24,370 nt of DNA, taken from the IMG/VR virus record IMGVR_UViG_3300027770_000246, positions 1 through 24,370 of that record. One strand, 5' to 3'. Positions within the stretch are counted from its first letter, which is position 1, and each line of letters starts with the position of its first letter. A program made the translations under genes and the position numbers. Source of the DNA: a virus. The notes below the pieces were generated by a model. The model was not told where the DNA came from. It ran no database searches and saw only the letters and a list, made by a program, of their open reading frames with translations. Positions 1 to 7,575 of this stretch are shown here, one piece after another.

Positions 1-48
1 TGACAAGCCGACGCCGTGAAGGCGCGAACTTACATTCGTGCCTAGTGT

Positions 49-195
49 ATGGACGCGCTCGAAATCCTTGTGAAGGGGTGGCCGATTTTCTTGGGCATGA
101 TTACGCTCATCATCGTGCTCTCAAAGCTCGACCTGCGCGTGGCCGTACTTGAGGAAAAAATGAAATCGCTGTTCGACCTTTTTAACAAAAAGTAA
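49..195 (+). CDS. Small single-TM membrane protein
   Basis: This encodes 48 residues. A hydrophobic segment at about residues 11-25 (GWPIFLGMITLIIVL) is probably one membrane helix. It is followed by a charged, helix-prone tail with leucine and valine spacing suited to a short coiled coil (residues 26-45) and a basic end (NKK). I chose the ATG at 49 because the frame runs cleanly to TAA at 193-195, two bases before the next gene's ATG. It opens a run of four adjacent membrane-protein genes that includes a recognisable holin, so a part in lysis (holin accessory, antiholin or spanin-like) is plausible but inferred. No family can be named. The 48 bases before it hold stops in two frames and probably the end of an upstream gene. 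Confidence 0.6.
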   Translation: MDALEILVKGWPIFLGMITLIIVLSKLDLRVAVLEEKMKSLFDLFNKK

Positions 196-197
196 CC

Positions 198-608
198 ATG
201 TTCCCTCTCGCTGAAATCCTAGGCATCGGCACGAAGCTGATCGACAAACTCATCCCTGACCCCGAGGCAAAGGCCAAGGCGCAGTTGGAACTCGCGCAGC
301 TCGCGCAGAGTGGAGAGCTGGCGAAGATGAACGCGGACCTTGAGGCTTACAAGACCGAGCAGAACAACCTCACTGACCGGCTCAAGGCGGACATGGCGAG
401 CGACTCGTGGTGGTCAAAGAACATTCGCCCGATGACGCTGGCGGCAATCCTCGCGGGCTACTTTCTCTTCGCAGGGATGTCGGCATTTGGCTACGACGCA
501 AAAGAGGCTTATGTCTCGCTCCTTGGGCAGTGGGGGATGCTTATCATGTCGTTTTATTTTGGGGGTAGAACGCTTGAGAAAATTATGGAAATGAGGGCTA
601 AAAAATGA
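198..608 (+). CDS. Holin, 3-TM GTA type
   Basis: The 136-residue protein matches the layout of the 3-TM holins first described for gene-transfer agents. An amphipathic N-terminus ends in LIDKLIPDPEAKAKAQLELA, a charged helical stretch follows (residues 30-66), then a conserved W-W-x-K-N-I-R-P-M-T junction (71-80) and two strong hydrophobic segments (about 80-97 and 107-121). By family knowledge such proteins make the inner-membrane lesions that let the lysin reach peptidoglycan. Here the lysozyme-like gene lies about 14.5 kb downstream rather than next door. The gene starts 2 bases after the previous stop and overlaps the next gene by ATGA (605-608). There is no good Shine-Dalgarno sequence. 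Confidence 0.8.
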   Translation: MFPLAEILGIGTKLIDKLIPDPEAKAKAQLELAQLAQSGELAKMNADLEAYKTEQNNLTDRLKADMASDSWWSKNIRPMTLAAILAGYFLFAGMSAFGYDAKEAYVSLLGQWGMLIMSFYFGGRTLEKIMEMRAKK

Positions 609-919
609 GCGACGAAGCCTCAAAGCACGCGCTCATCGAGAAGGCTGCATTTGCCGTGCTGCCGATTCTGTTCTCGTGCGTTGTTTATCTGATGTCGTCG
701 CTCGCTTCGATCTCCCATGAAGTCACCGTGCTAAGGCAGCAGGTGTCTCTCGTTGTGACTTCGGACAACAAGCAGGCGACCAACACCCGAGCGGAGCTAG
801 CTCGCGAGAAACTCAGGCAGGACCTAGAGAAAGAAATCCAGCACAACCGAGACATGATTCTGGAAAACCGAACGAGCATCGCCGTCATCACCGAGCGAAT
901 CGGACAATTCAAAAAATGA
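605..919 (+). CDS. N-terminal TM, coiled-coil protein (spanin-like topology)
   Basis: The protein has 104 residues. One membrane helix lies at about residues 14-34 (rich in F, V, L, I), followed by a long polar alpha-helical region (35-102) with heptad-like spacing (VTVLRQQVSLV, then many E, R, K, Q). The topology is that of an i-spanin (Rz-like) or a small phage membrane protein with a periplasmic or cytoplasmic coiled coil. No lipobox-bearing Rz1 frame is evident inside it. It overlaps the holin by ATGA upstream and the next gene by ATGA (916-919), so the three are translationally coupled. A lysis role is inferred from neighbours and topology only; a structural role is possible. Confidence 0.6.
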   Translation: MSDEASKHALIEKAAFAVLPILFSCVVYLMSSLASISHEVTVLRQQVSLVVTSDNKQATNTRAELAREKLRQDLEKEIQHNRDMILENRTSIAVITERIGQFKK

Positions 920-1077
920 ACGCCGACCACACCAAAGCCATTCTCACCGCCGCAACGCCAGCCGCCGCGATGGTCTCGCTCTCGCAGGTCAACGAGGTCG
1001 CCGCGCTTGTCGGCACGCTCCTCGGCATTGCGTTCCTGCTCTGGCGCTGGCGGCGCGAGGCGCAGAAGCCGGACTGA
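916..1077 (+). CDS. Small membrane protein of the lysis cluster
   Basis: This 53-residue protein begins MNADHTKA. It has an Ala-rich stretch at residues 11-20 and one clear membrane helix at about 27-43 (EVAALVGTLLGIAFLLWRW), ending in a basic tail (RWRREAQKPD). By the positive-inside rule the C-terminus would be cytoplasmic. It overlaps the preceding gene by ATGA, which is why this start was chosen. It is the fourth membrane protein in a row and could be an antiholin or second holin; no family is recognised. Confidence 0.6.
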   Translation: MNADHTKAILTAATPAAAMVSLSQVNEVAALVGTLLGIAFLLWRWRREAQKPD

Positions 1078-1100
1078 ATTTGACGGCCATCGCCTTGGCG

Positions 1101-2039
1101 ATGGAACCCATCATCACATTCGCAGCATCCGCAGGCGTCATCGACGCGCAGACCGGAATCATTCGCGGCGTCTCGCTCATCACCAAGGGCCCAGCGTTGG
1201 GCCACGGCGTGATGATCGACAGCACGACGCTAGAGCAGGTCAAGAAGGCCGCGGAGCAATACTCTGGCGGGCTCAAGGTGAAGCTCGATCACTCGGGCGG
1301 AGCGGGCGACATCGTCGGATACATCGACACGTTGCGCATCGAGGGCGAAAAGCTCCTCGGGGATTTGCACTTGCTCGAATCCTCGGTCCATCGCGCTTAC
1401 ATCTTGGAGATCGCCGAGCGGATTCCTGACACGTTCGGACTCTCGATTGCGTTCTCGGGTCCGTCGGAAAAGAGCGCGGACAAGCTCACTACTTTGCAAC
1501 GGTGCTCAGAAATCTACTCGGTTGACCTCGTTTCAGAGCCAGCCGCAAACGCAGGTCTCTTCGCGCGCAAACTGAAACAACTTCAGAACGGCGAAATCGA
1601 GCAACCGTCCGCAGAAATCGAAATCGAATTACCCATGAACGAAGAAATGAAAAAGGCCATCGAGGGGATGATCCAATCCGCCATGATGAGCATGAACGAC
1701 AAGCTCGCGAAGCTCGAAGCCGCGCTTCCTCCTCCGGTTGAAAAACCCGCCGCCATGAGCGCACAGACTGAGGTCGTGCAACTCGCGGCCAATGCTGCGG
1801 CGCTCGCTGCCGTCAAAGAATTTGCCAAGTCCTTCGGTGCGCCCGCCGCCCCGATCGCCTCGGCGGAAGCTCCTAAACCAGTCGCGCAAGCGCAGAAGTT
1901 CGAGGACATCGTCGCCGCCAAAGCCACCGAGCTGAAGGGCGACAAATCCTCGGCCATCTCCTTCGCGGTCAAAAATCATGCCGACCTTTACGCCGCCTAT
2001 CGTGCGCGCGTGCAGGGCGGCGAACTCGTGAAACTCTAA
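1101..2039 (+). CDS. Capsid maturation protease fused to scaffold
   Basis: Counted from ATG 1101 the protein has 312 residues; a TTG at 1080 would add seven. Residues 1-120 resemble HK97-type (S78-like) prohead proteases. The KVKLDH motif supplies a candidate catalytic His at 64, then comes IVGYIDTLRIEGEKLLGDL, and FGLSIAF supplies a candidate Ser at 115. Residues about 170-312 are helical, rich in K, E, A, P and M, as expected of a scaffolding domain. By family knowledge the protease cuts scaffold and capsid N-termini during prohead maturation. Decoration protein and major capsid genes follow directly. An in-frame ATG at 1635 (residue 179) could yield a separate 134-residue scaffold, as in lambda C/Nu3. 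Neither possible start has a good Shine-Dalgarno sequence. Confidence 0.75.
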   Translation: MEPIITFAASAGVIDAQTGIIRGVSLITKGPALGHGVMIDSTTLEQVKKAAEQYSGGLKVKLDHSGGAGDIVGYIDTLRIEGEKLLGDLHLLESSVHRAYILEIAERIPDTFGLSIAFSGPSEKSADKLTTLQRCSEIYSVDLVSEPAANAGLFARKLKQLQNGEIEQPSAEIEIELPMNEEMKKAIEGMIQSAMMSMNDKLAKLEAALPPPVEKPAAMSAQTEVVQLAANAAALAAVKEFAKSFGAPAAPIASAEAPKPVAQAQKFEDIVAAKATELKGDKSSAISFAVKNHADLYAAYRARVQGGELVKL

Positions 2040-2049
2040 AAATACTAAC

Positions 2050-2400
2050 ATGGCTACTTCATTCCAAAATGCGGGCACGTTTGTCGCGAACTCGGCTATC
2101 ACCGCGTTCCGCCTTGTGTCCATTTCCTCTAACCGCGGGGTCGGTCTTGCCGCCACCGCTTCGCTTCCTGACGGCGTCGCTCTGATCGACGCTGCTTCTG
2201 GCGATCAAATCACCGTACAGTTCCTTGGTGGCACCACTATCAAGGCCACTCTGCTCGCTGGGCCGGTCACCGTAGGTGACACGGTCTTCTCAACCGCCAA
2301 CGGAACCGTGGCCATCACCGGCACTGTGACCGTGGGCAAATCGCTGACTACCGCAACTGACGCAAGCGCGATCATCGAGCTGATCGTAAAGAACATCTAA
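2050..2400 (+). CDS. Capsid decoration (cement) protein, DUF2190-like
   Basis: The 116-residue protein is rich in Ala, Thr, Val and Gly. Its pattern fits the DUF2190 capsid cement family: an N-terminal F-Q-N-x-G-T-F-V segment, a central DGVALIDAASGDQITVQFLGG-type turn, and repeated beta strands with G-x-x-V motifs (GPVTVGDTVF, then TVGKSLTTAT). Such proteins sit on the capsid surface and stabilise it. The position between protease and major capsid protein is typical. The start codon follows the upstream stop by 10 bases (TAACATGG context) with no Shine-Dalgarno sequence. The family assignment rests on pattern and context. Confidence 0.7.
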   Translation: MATSFQNAGTFVANSAITAFRLVSISSNRGVGLAATASLPDGVALIDAASGDQITVQFLGGTTIKATLLAGPVTVGDTVFSTANGTVAITGTVTVGKSLTTATDASAIIELIVKNI

Positions 2401-2418
2401 ACCCTAAAAAATCTTACC

Positions 2419-3384
2419 ATGTACACAAATTCAGCAGCCATTTTTCGCGGCGACATCGCCGGTGTAGTCGAGCAGGCAAAAGACTATGAAGCCGGACTTA
2501 TCGGCGTTCAAGCGATGCCGATCCTCGACGTGCCCGTGCGCGCCGGTCAGTACCCTTCCTTCGTTCTCAAAGAGGGTCAGCTCCTCAAGAGTGACGTAAA
2601 GAACCGCGCCGCTTACAGCGCCTATGCTCGCGGAACGCGTGCGTTTAACCAAGACACCTACACGGCATTGGAATATGGATACGAGGAGGCTGTAGACGAT
2701 ACAGTGACCCTTGACATCGCCCGATTCTTCGACGCCGAGGTGATCGCCGCCAAGCTCGCTAAACGCAAATTGCTCCTCGCGCACGAACTGCGCGTGGCCG
2801 CAAAAATCTTCGACAATACCGTCTTCACGGCGACGAACTCGGCCACGGCATACACGACCGCGAACATCGCTACGTTCGATGTCGCTGCCGACGTGCAGGA
2901 CGCCATCGACCGCTTGCTCGCGAAGGGCGAGAGCGTCACGAACTTGTCCGTCATTATGTCGGCCAGCGTATTCACTCGGATTCGCGCGAGCACGAAATTC
3001 CAAAACCGTTTGCGCGGCGCTGGAATCTCGTCCGACACGATCCTCAATGCCTCGACGGCAGCGGCGGCGGAAGTCTTCGGCGTCAGTCAGGTTTTGATCG
3101 GTAGGGCTTCTTATGATACAGCACCTGAGGGGGTCGCTTTCTCATCTGGGAATGTATGGAGCAACGCTCTGATCTGGGTGGGCTCGGTCACGCAGGCGTC
3201 TGCCGGATTCTTCGGCGGTGGAGCAGGCTTCACCCTCAACTGGTCCGAGTATGGCCCAGCGATCGGCGTCTCGACCTACCGCGAAGAGGCGATCAAATCC
3301 AACATCGTGCGGGCGTCGCACTATGTGGCAGAAAAAATCGTCAATGCGAACGCGGGTCAGCTCGTGACGACCCAATACAGCTAA
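2419..3384 (+). CDS. Major capsid protein
   Basis: The 321-residue protein has the length and layout of an HK97-fold major capsid protein. The N-terminal region is helical (DIAGVVEQAKDYEAGLIGVQAMP). An extended VPVRAGQYPSFVLKEGQLLKSD segment resembles the E-loop. A long spine-helix region follows (about 95-140, with EVIAAKLAKRKLLLAHELRVA). The A domain contains TNLSVIMSASVFTRI and VSQVLIGRASYDT, and the C-terminal region has an aromatic, Gly-rich segment (ASAGFFGGGAGFTLNW). It directly follows the protease and decoration genes and is the last gene before a strong terminator, consistent with high expression. Identification is by these patterns and gene order, not by a database match. Confidence 0.85.
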   Translation: MYTNSAAIFRGDIAGVVEQAKDYEAGLIGVQAMPILDVPVRAGQYPSFVLKEGQLLKSDVKNRAAYSAYARGTRAFNQDTYTALEYGYEEAVDDTVTLDIARFFDAEVIAAKLAKRKLLLAHELRVAAKIFDNTVFTATNSATAYTTANIATFDVAADVQDAIDRLLAKGESVTNLSVIMSASVFTRIRASTKFQNRLRGAGISSDTILNASTAAAAEVFGVSQVLIGRASYDTAPEGVAFSSGNVWSNALIWVGSVTQASAGFFGGGAGFTLNWSEYGPAIGVSTYREEAIKSNIVRASHYVAEKIVNANAGQLVTTQYS

Positions 3385-3404
3385 TCGAAACTAGGTTTCA
3401 GAAC

Positions 3405-3440
3405 AGCCCCACGCCTCACCGCGTGGGGCTTTTTGTTTTG
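3405..3440 (+). terminator. Rho-independent terminator after the capsid gene
   Basis: There is a perfect 10-bp stem, AGCCCCACGC (3405-3414) pairing with GCGTGGGGCT (3421-3430), with a 6-base loop and a TTTTTGTTTTG tract. It lies 20 bases after the capsid stop and 42 bases before the first glycosyltransferase gene, so it separates head expression from downstream genes unless it is read through or antiterminated. Confidence 0.92.
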
Positions 3441-3481
3441 ACGCTGCGGCGCGATTCGCCACACCGGAGGCAACACACAAC

Positions 3482-4867
3482 ATGACGATTTCCCTCTGCG
3501 TGATTGCCGGCAACGAGACCGCGCATATCAAGACCATGCTCGATTCATTCGTCGGCATCATCGACGAACTCTCACTCGTGCGCGCCATCGGCTCGCAGGA
3601 ACCCGACGACACCGAACAACTCGCGCGTGACTGGTGCGAGCGCAATGCGGTCCCGCTGGTGTTCTCCGACTACCGCAACGGCGTCACTGCGCAGGCGTGG
3701 CGGCACGTCGATTCGTTCGCGAGGGCGCGCAACCAAGCCTTCGCCCAAGGCACCGGCGATTGGCTTCTATGGGCGGACTGCGACGACGTGCTGACCGATG
3801 CAGCGGACCTGCGGGAAAGGCTCAAGGAACTCACGGAAGACGTGCTGATGCTGCGATGCCCTTACGACGTGCGCGGCACCGGCAAGAAGCTCCAACGTGA
3901 GCGCATCATTCGGCGCACGGCGTTCGCCTCGGGGCGCGTCTGGCACCACGACGTCCACGAAAACCTGCTGCTGCTGCCGAATGATCTCCACAACGAATGG
4001 ACGGTGCCGGTTTGGCGGCATCAGCCGGTGTCGATCAAGCAATCCAATCGCAAGCGAAACCTAGCAATCCTCGGGCGCAGCGTGGCCGAGTCGGCGACCC
4101 AGTATTTTTACATCCACCAAGAGCACTACTGCGCGGGCAACAAGACCGCCGCCGAGCAGTTCGGGCGCATCGCGCTCAGCTTCCCGAATCTCGATGACTC
4201 TTTTCGCTATGAAGTGCAGCTCAACCTTGCGCGGCTCGTGGCGTCGCGTCGCGAGGCTTTGCAGTTTGCGCTCGGTGCGCACGGGGTCTTTCCGTGGTGC
4301 CGCGAGGCCATCGCCTCGATCATTATGCTGGCCTTTGAGCGCAACGACGGCAGGCGCGCGAGCTTCTGGGCGGAGCGAATGATGTGGCTACCGGAGCCGA
4401 AGGAAAAAGACCGACCGTGGACGCACGAAGTGAAGTGGTATGGCTGGGCCGGTCTCGATCTCGCTGCGCGCTCCTACCGGCTCGCGGACAAGCCGAGGAA
4501 GGCGGACGGGCTCCAGTGGGCTTTCCACAAGTATGAGAAGCCCGCGATTCGGCTCACGCAAAAAACCCTCGGCGACTCGACGCGCTCGGTGTCATTTCGC
4601 GAGGCGTGGCTCGGGACGGCAGCGCAACCGGAAACCATCGAGCACGTCTTTCTCGTGCGACCCGACGACAAGGAAACCATGGCGATGTCTAAGCAATTTA
4701 TCCACGACGTAGGACAGCCGCGGGCAACAGAGCGCGCCATGATCTCGGTTCACATCGAGGACGGCATGGTGCCGCCCCACGACTGGGACAAGCTCGTCAT
4801 CGCAAGCGGCGTAACGCTGATCGACGCGGAGAACATTAAGGAAATCCTCGCAGCCAAGAAGCCGTGA
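3482..4867 (+). CDS. Glycosyltransferase family 2-like, with C-terminal extension
   Basis: The 461-residue protein has an N-terminal GT-A nucleotide-sugar-binding domain. It begins with the strand ISLCVIAGNETAHI and the segment SFVGIIDELSLV, followed by the SFARARNQAF motif (about 78-87) and GDWLLWADCDDVL, whose DCDD (99-102) is the metal-binding DxD site. A R-T-x-F-x-x-G-R-V-W-H-x-x-V-H-E segment follows, as in family 2 enzymes. The rest (about 190-460) is helical with TPR-like features and may bind an acceptor or partner. It is probably a cytoplasmic enzyme adding sugar to a virion protein or host surface polymer; the target is unknown. It overlaps the next glycosyltransferase by GTGA. A GGAGG lies 12 bases upstream of the ATG, separated from it by a CA-rich spacer. 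Confidence 0.78.
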   Translation: MTISLCVIAGNETAHIKTMLDSFVGIIDELSLVRAIGSQEPDDTEQLARDWCERNAVPLVFSDYRNGVTAQAWRHVDSFARARNQAFAQGTGDWLLWADCDDVLTDAADLRERLKELTEDVLMLRCPYDVRGTGKKLQRERIIRRTAFASGRVWHHDVHENLLLLPNDLHNEWTVPVWRHQPVSIKQSNRKRNLAILGRSVAESATQYFYIHQEHYCAGNKTAAEQFGRIALSFPNLDDSFRYEVQLNLARLVASRREALQFALGAHGVFPWCREAIASIIMLAFERNDGRRASFWAERMMWLPEPKEKDRPWTHEVKWYGWAGLDLAARSYRLADKPRKADGLQWAFHKYEKPAIRLTQKTLGDSTRSVSFREAWLGTAAQPETIEHVFLVRPDDKETMAMSKQFIHDVGQPRATERAMISVHIEDGMVPPHDWDKLVIASGVTLIDAENIKEILAAKKP

Positions 4868-5505
4868 GCACGCCAGCAATCATCGTCTGCACGGTTAACG
4901 CCGCGTGCCTCGACGTGATGACCGCGTCGCTCAACGCCTACATTCCGCGCGAGGTCGAGCGGTATGTGCATCACAAGATCGGCACGAACTTCGGAGACGC
5001 CTACAACTTTGCCGCGCGCGAAGCGTTCAAGCGGCACGATGAGATTCTGGTCTGCAATGATGACATCGTGTTCACGCCGACGACGTGGGCGGTGCTCCTC
5101 GCGGATGTCGCGCATCTGCGCAAGGTCGTGTCCGATCTCGGCTACGTCGCGACGCGCTCGGACTACGCGCGCGGCGAGCAGAACGTGCGCAGCGGGCGCG
5201 GGAAGATCGACTTTCTTCGCTACCAGTCCGAGCGGCATATCGTCGAGACGCCGGTGATCGCGCCAATTTGCGCGTGGGTCCACCGCGACGCGTGGGTGGA
5301 TTTCCCGCCGATCAATTGGTTCTCGGACGACGTGCAATGCGCGGACATGAAGCGGCGGCATTTCATCTCGCGGGCCTACGTTCACCACGTCGGCTCGCAG
5401 ACCTGTGGGAAGGACGCACAGCGGTGCTACGAGGATGCCGAGCCGTGGCTACTCGCGAACCGGCCAGAGATGCACGCGCGGTTTTATTTTACAGGCGGCG
5501 CATAA
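4864..5505 (+). CDS. Second GT-A glycosyltransferase
   Basis: The 213-residue protein starts at GTG 4864, overlapping the previous stop by GTGA. Residues 4-50 give the first beta-alpha unit (AIIVCTVNAACLDVMTASL) and the NFGDAYNFAAREA helix. ILVCNDDIVFTP (61-72) carries the NDD metal/sugar-nucleotide motif. INWFSDDVQCADM (150-162) resembles the acceptor-side acidic motif of phage and galactosyltransferase-type enzymes, and YVHHVGSQT (172-180) supplies a late His for metal binding. It is compact, without a membrane segment. Tight coupling to the first glycosyltransferase suggests consecutive sugar transfers on the same acceptor. The nature of the sugar and acceptor cannot be read from sequence. 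Confidence 0.72.
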   Translation: MSTPAIIVCTVNAACLDVMTASLNAYIPREVERYVHHKIGTNFGDAYNFAAREAFKRHDEILVCNDDIVFTPTTWAVLLADVAHLRKVVSDLGYVATRSDYARGEQNVRSGRGKIDFLRYQSERHIVETPVIAPICAWVHRDAWVDFPPINWFSDDVQCADMKRRHFISRAYVHHVGSQTCGKDAQRCYEDAEPWLLANRPEMHARFYFTGGA

Positions 5506-5507
5506 GT

Positions 5508-5828
5508 ATGGCAGCAGTCCGAGACTTCGACCCGACGCAGATTAACTCCGATTTCTCGGCGATACTTGAGCAGGCGGGCGTCTCGTTTACTTATCAGGGG
5601 GTGAGTGTTACTGGAGTCTGGGCAGCGGCGAGCAATGCATTTGCCGACTTCGAGGACCAGCGCCGCGAAGATAGCAAGTTTACCGTGTTCCTTTTGACGT
5701 CGAGCGTGAGCGCCACGCCGAAAGTCACGCAGACGCTTTCACGGGCGAGCATCACCTACTTCATCGAGCGCGTGACGCTAGACGCCGAGGGCGCGGGCTG
5801 CGAAATCAGCGTCGCGAAGGTGATATGA
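5508..5828 (+). CDS. Head-tail connector / head closure protein
   Basis: The 106-residue protein begins MAAVRDFDPTQINSDF. ILEQAGVSFTYQGVSVTGVWA and the later strand-rich segment (FTVFLLTSSV, ASITYFIERV) resemble small beta-barrel head closure proteins of the FII or head-tail joining type. I took ATG 5508 although the frame is open far upstream, because the upstream part lies within the glycosyltransferase coding frame and 5508 starts two bases after that gene's stop. It overlaps the next gene by ATGA. It sits between capsid and tail genes, as expected for a neck protein. The assignment is mostly positional. Confidence 0.65.
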   Translation: MAAVRDFDPTQINSDFSAILEQAGVSFTYQGVSVTGVWAAASNAFADFEDQRREDSKFTVFLLTSSVSATPKVTQTLSRASITYFIERVTLDAEGAGCEISVAKVI

Positions 5829-6727
5829 TTTCAATTTCATCAGACACCAAGAAGCTAGAGTATGCGCTCGCAAGACTTGCCGACGCTGCAAAGGTCGATC
5901 TCGGTCTAGTCGTGAAACAGGAAGCCGCCTACGTCGCAAAGGCGGTCATGCAGATCACGCCGCCGACCGGAGACAAAACGAAAAAAGGACCAACGGTGGC
6001 GACAGTCACGGGCGGGCAAATCACGAAAACAAAAGCAAGCGGACTCAGCACAAACGCAAAGGAGCAGGGCGAGAAAGCGATTCTGGGCGACTTGTTCGGC
6101 GGGAATAAAATGGCCAAGGAATTTCAGATTGGCTTGTTCCAGCGCATCGGAAATTCAACGGAAGTTCCACCGCGCGGCGGGCGGCACGAGACGATGGGCG
6201 TCAGTCTCGGAAATGAAGGCGGCAAGAAAATCCGCATTTACCGAAAGTTCTGGCAAGAGTCGGCATCCATTGGAACGATGCGCGATTTCCATTTTGCAAA
6301 TCGAACCGAGCGCGGAAGGCGGAGGCAAGTCACGAGGAGTCTGGTGGGGCGCTGGGCGGTACAAGACCAGATGTGGGTTTCGGAGCAAGCAGCGAACGCG
6401 TATCTTAAACACACGCAAAAAAAGGTCGGACTCGCGAAGGCTGGATTCGCCGCTGCGGCAATGGCGTGCGGCGTGCGCGTGCCGTCGTGGATTCGGCGAC
6501 ACATGGCAAAGGCTGGAAACGCTCAGGTGAACTTTGGTCCGAATCCGTTCGTGGTCGCGCGGACTACCGGCAACCAGATTCCTGACCTCCAACGCGTGGT
6601 CGATGGCGCCTTGAAGATTCGTTACAAAATCACAATCTCGAAGTATCGCGCAATTCTTGCAAACCGCGCCGTCAATCTCGGCTTCACCCGCGTTGTCGGA
6701 GGGATGCCAATAAAATCTGACGCATGA
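5825..6727 (+). CDS. Putative tail completion / neck protein (gp10-like), enlarged
   Basis: The 300-residue protein is very basic. The N-terminal 60 residues (KKLEYALARLADAAKVDLGLVVKQEAAYVAKAVMQITPPTG) follow the pattern of HK97 gp10-like tail completion proteins, where a long helix leads to a T-P-x-x-x-G motif. The remaining two thirds are unusually long for that family and include Arg-rich stretches (NRTERGRRRQVTRSLVGRW). It lies between head closure and tail terminator genes and overlaps both by ATGA, so a neck role is the best reading. The extra domain is unexplained. Confidence 0.55.
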   Translation: MISISSDTKKLEYALARLADAAKVDLGLVVKQEAAYVAKAVMQITPPTGDKTKKGPTVATVTGGQITKTKASGLSTNAKEQGEKAILGDLFGGNKMAKEFQIGLFQRIGNSTEVPPRGGRHETMGVSLGNEGGKKIRIYRKFWQESASIGTMRDFHFANRTERGRRRQVTRSLVGRWAVQDQMWVSEQAANAYLKHTQKKVGLAKAGFAAAAMACGVRVPSWIRRHMAKAGNAQVNFGPNPFVVARTTGNQIPDLQRVVDGALKIRYKITISKYRAILANRAVNLGFTRVVGGMPIKSDA

Positions 6728-7155
6728 GCACACGCACCAACATCCGCACCGCGACGGCGAACGCTCTCACCGGCGCGCTCGTCGTTCCGACCGCCAACAT
6801 CCTTCGCGGGCGAAACAACACGATTGCAAGCATCTCGTTTCCCGCCGCTGCCGTTTACGCAGTCAGCGAGCAAATCGAGGTGCGCACGCTCGGGCCGAGC
6901 AACCGCACGCAATACCGGCAGCTTCAACTCATCGTTGATTACTTCACTGCCGAGAGCGGAACCTATTTGATCGACGACCTTTTCGACACCGGCAGCGCGG
7001 CGGTCGAGGCCGCAGTTCTCGCCGACGTGACGCTTGGGGGGCAATGCCGCGATCTTCATTTGACGAGTGTGGATTATGTGATCGAGCCCGACGAGGACAG
7101 GCGCTTCGGCACGGCTCGGCATACTTTCAACTGCATTTATTTAACCACCGACTAA
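6724..7155 (+). CDS. Tail terminator protein (gpU-like)
   Basis: The 143-residue protein has an N-terminal helix (TRTNIRTATANALTGAL) and a central strand-helix pattern (YAVSEQIEVRTLGPSNRTQYRQLQLIVDYF). The C-terminal segment ends in RRFGTARHTFNCIYLTT, typical of minor tail or tail terminator proteins that cap the tail tube and join it to the head. Its position immediately before the tail tube gene supports this. It overlaps the previous gene by ATGA; the tube gene begins two bases after its stop. Confidence 0.65.
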   Translation: MSTRTNIRTATANALTGALVVPTANILRGRNNTIASISFPAAAVYAVSEQIEVRTLGPSNRTQYRQLQLIVDYFTAESGTYLIDDLFDTGSAAVEAAVLADVTLGGQCRDLHLTSVDYVIEPDEDRRFGTARHTFNCIYLTTD

Positions 7156-7156
7156 C

Positions 7157-7546
7157 ATGGCAAACCACCTCGGCCGCGAAGGCCTCGTCAAAATCTCGGC
7201 TACCACCATCGGCGAGCTGCGCAACTACTCGCTCAGCCACTCGTCAGACACCGTCGAAGATTCCGTCATCGGCGACACCTACCGCACGCGGCTCGCGACG
7301 ATGAAAACGTGGTCTGCCTCGGGCGATCTCTATTGGGACGAGACCGACGCCGGCCAACTGCTCATTACGATTGGCTCGCAGGTCACGCTCAACCTTTACC
7401 CAGAGGGCGCGGACACCGGCGACCGGTACTATTCCGGCGCTGCAATCGTGACGAAATTCGACATCTCGGCTTCGTTCGACGGCATCGTAGAAGGCTCAAT
7501 CGCCTTCGAGGGCAACGGCGCTCTGAGCACGCTGACCGCCGTCTAA
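7157..7546 (+). CDS. Major tail tube protein
   Basis: The 129-residue protein is strand-rich. It opens MANHLGREGLVKISATTIGELRN, contains TWSASGDLYWDETDAGQLLIT, and closes with a SASFDGIVEGSIAFEGNGALS segment. This matches small siphovirus tail tube subunits (TP901-1/lambda V-like fold), in which the S-x-x-F-x-G-x-x-x-x-S-I-x-F-x-G-N-G ending is common. The subunits polymerise around the tape measure protein. The location just before the chaperone pair is the standard order. The start lies in a TAACATGG context with no Shine-Dalgarno sequence. Confidence 0.8.
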   Translation: MANHLGREGLVKISATTIGELRNYSLSHSSDTVEDSVIGDTYRTRLATMKTWSASGDLYWDETDAGQLLITIGSQVTLNLYPEGADTGDRYYSGAAIVTKFDISASFDGIVEGSIAFEGNGALSTLTAV

Positions 7547-7575
7547 TTTCTCAGCAGCAAAACACACACAACACA

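Noticed and set aside
1080-1100. TTG start for the capsid protease
   Set aside because: ATG 1101 gives a normal N-terminus; TTG has no Shine-Dalgarno sequence and adds only seven residues. It remains possible.
4698-4706. TTATCCACG, close to a DnaA box
   Set aside because: It is single, mismatched at the last base, and inside the glycosyltransferase coding region with no cluster of further boxes.
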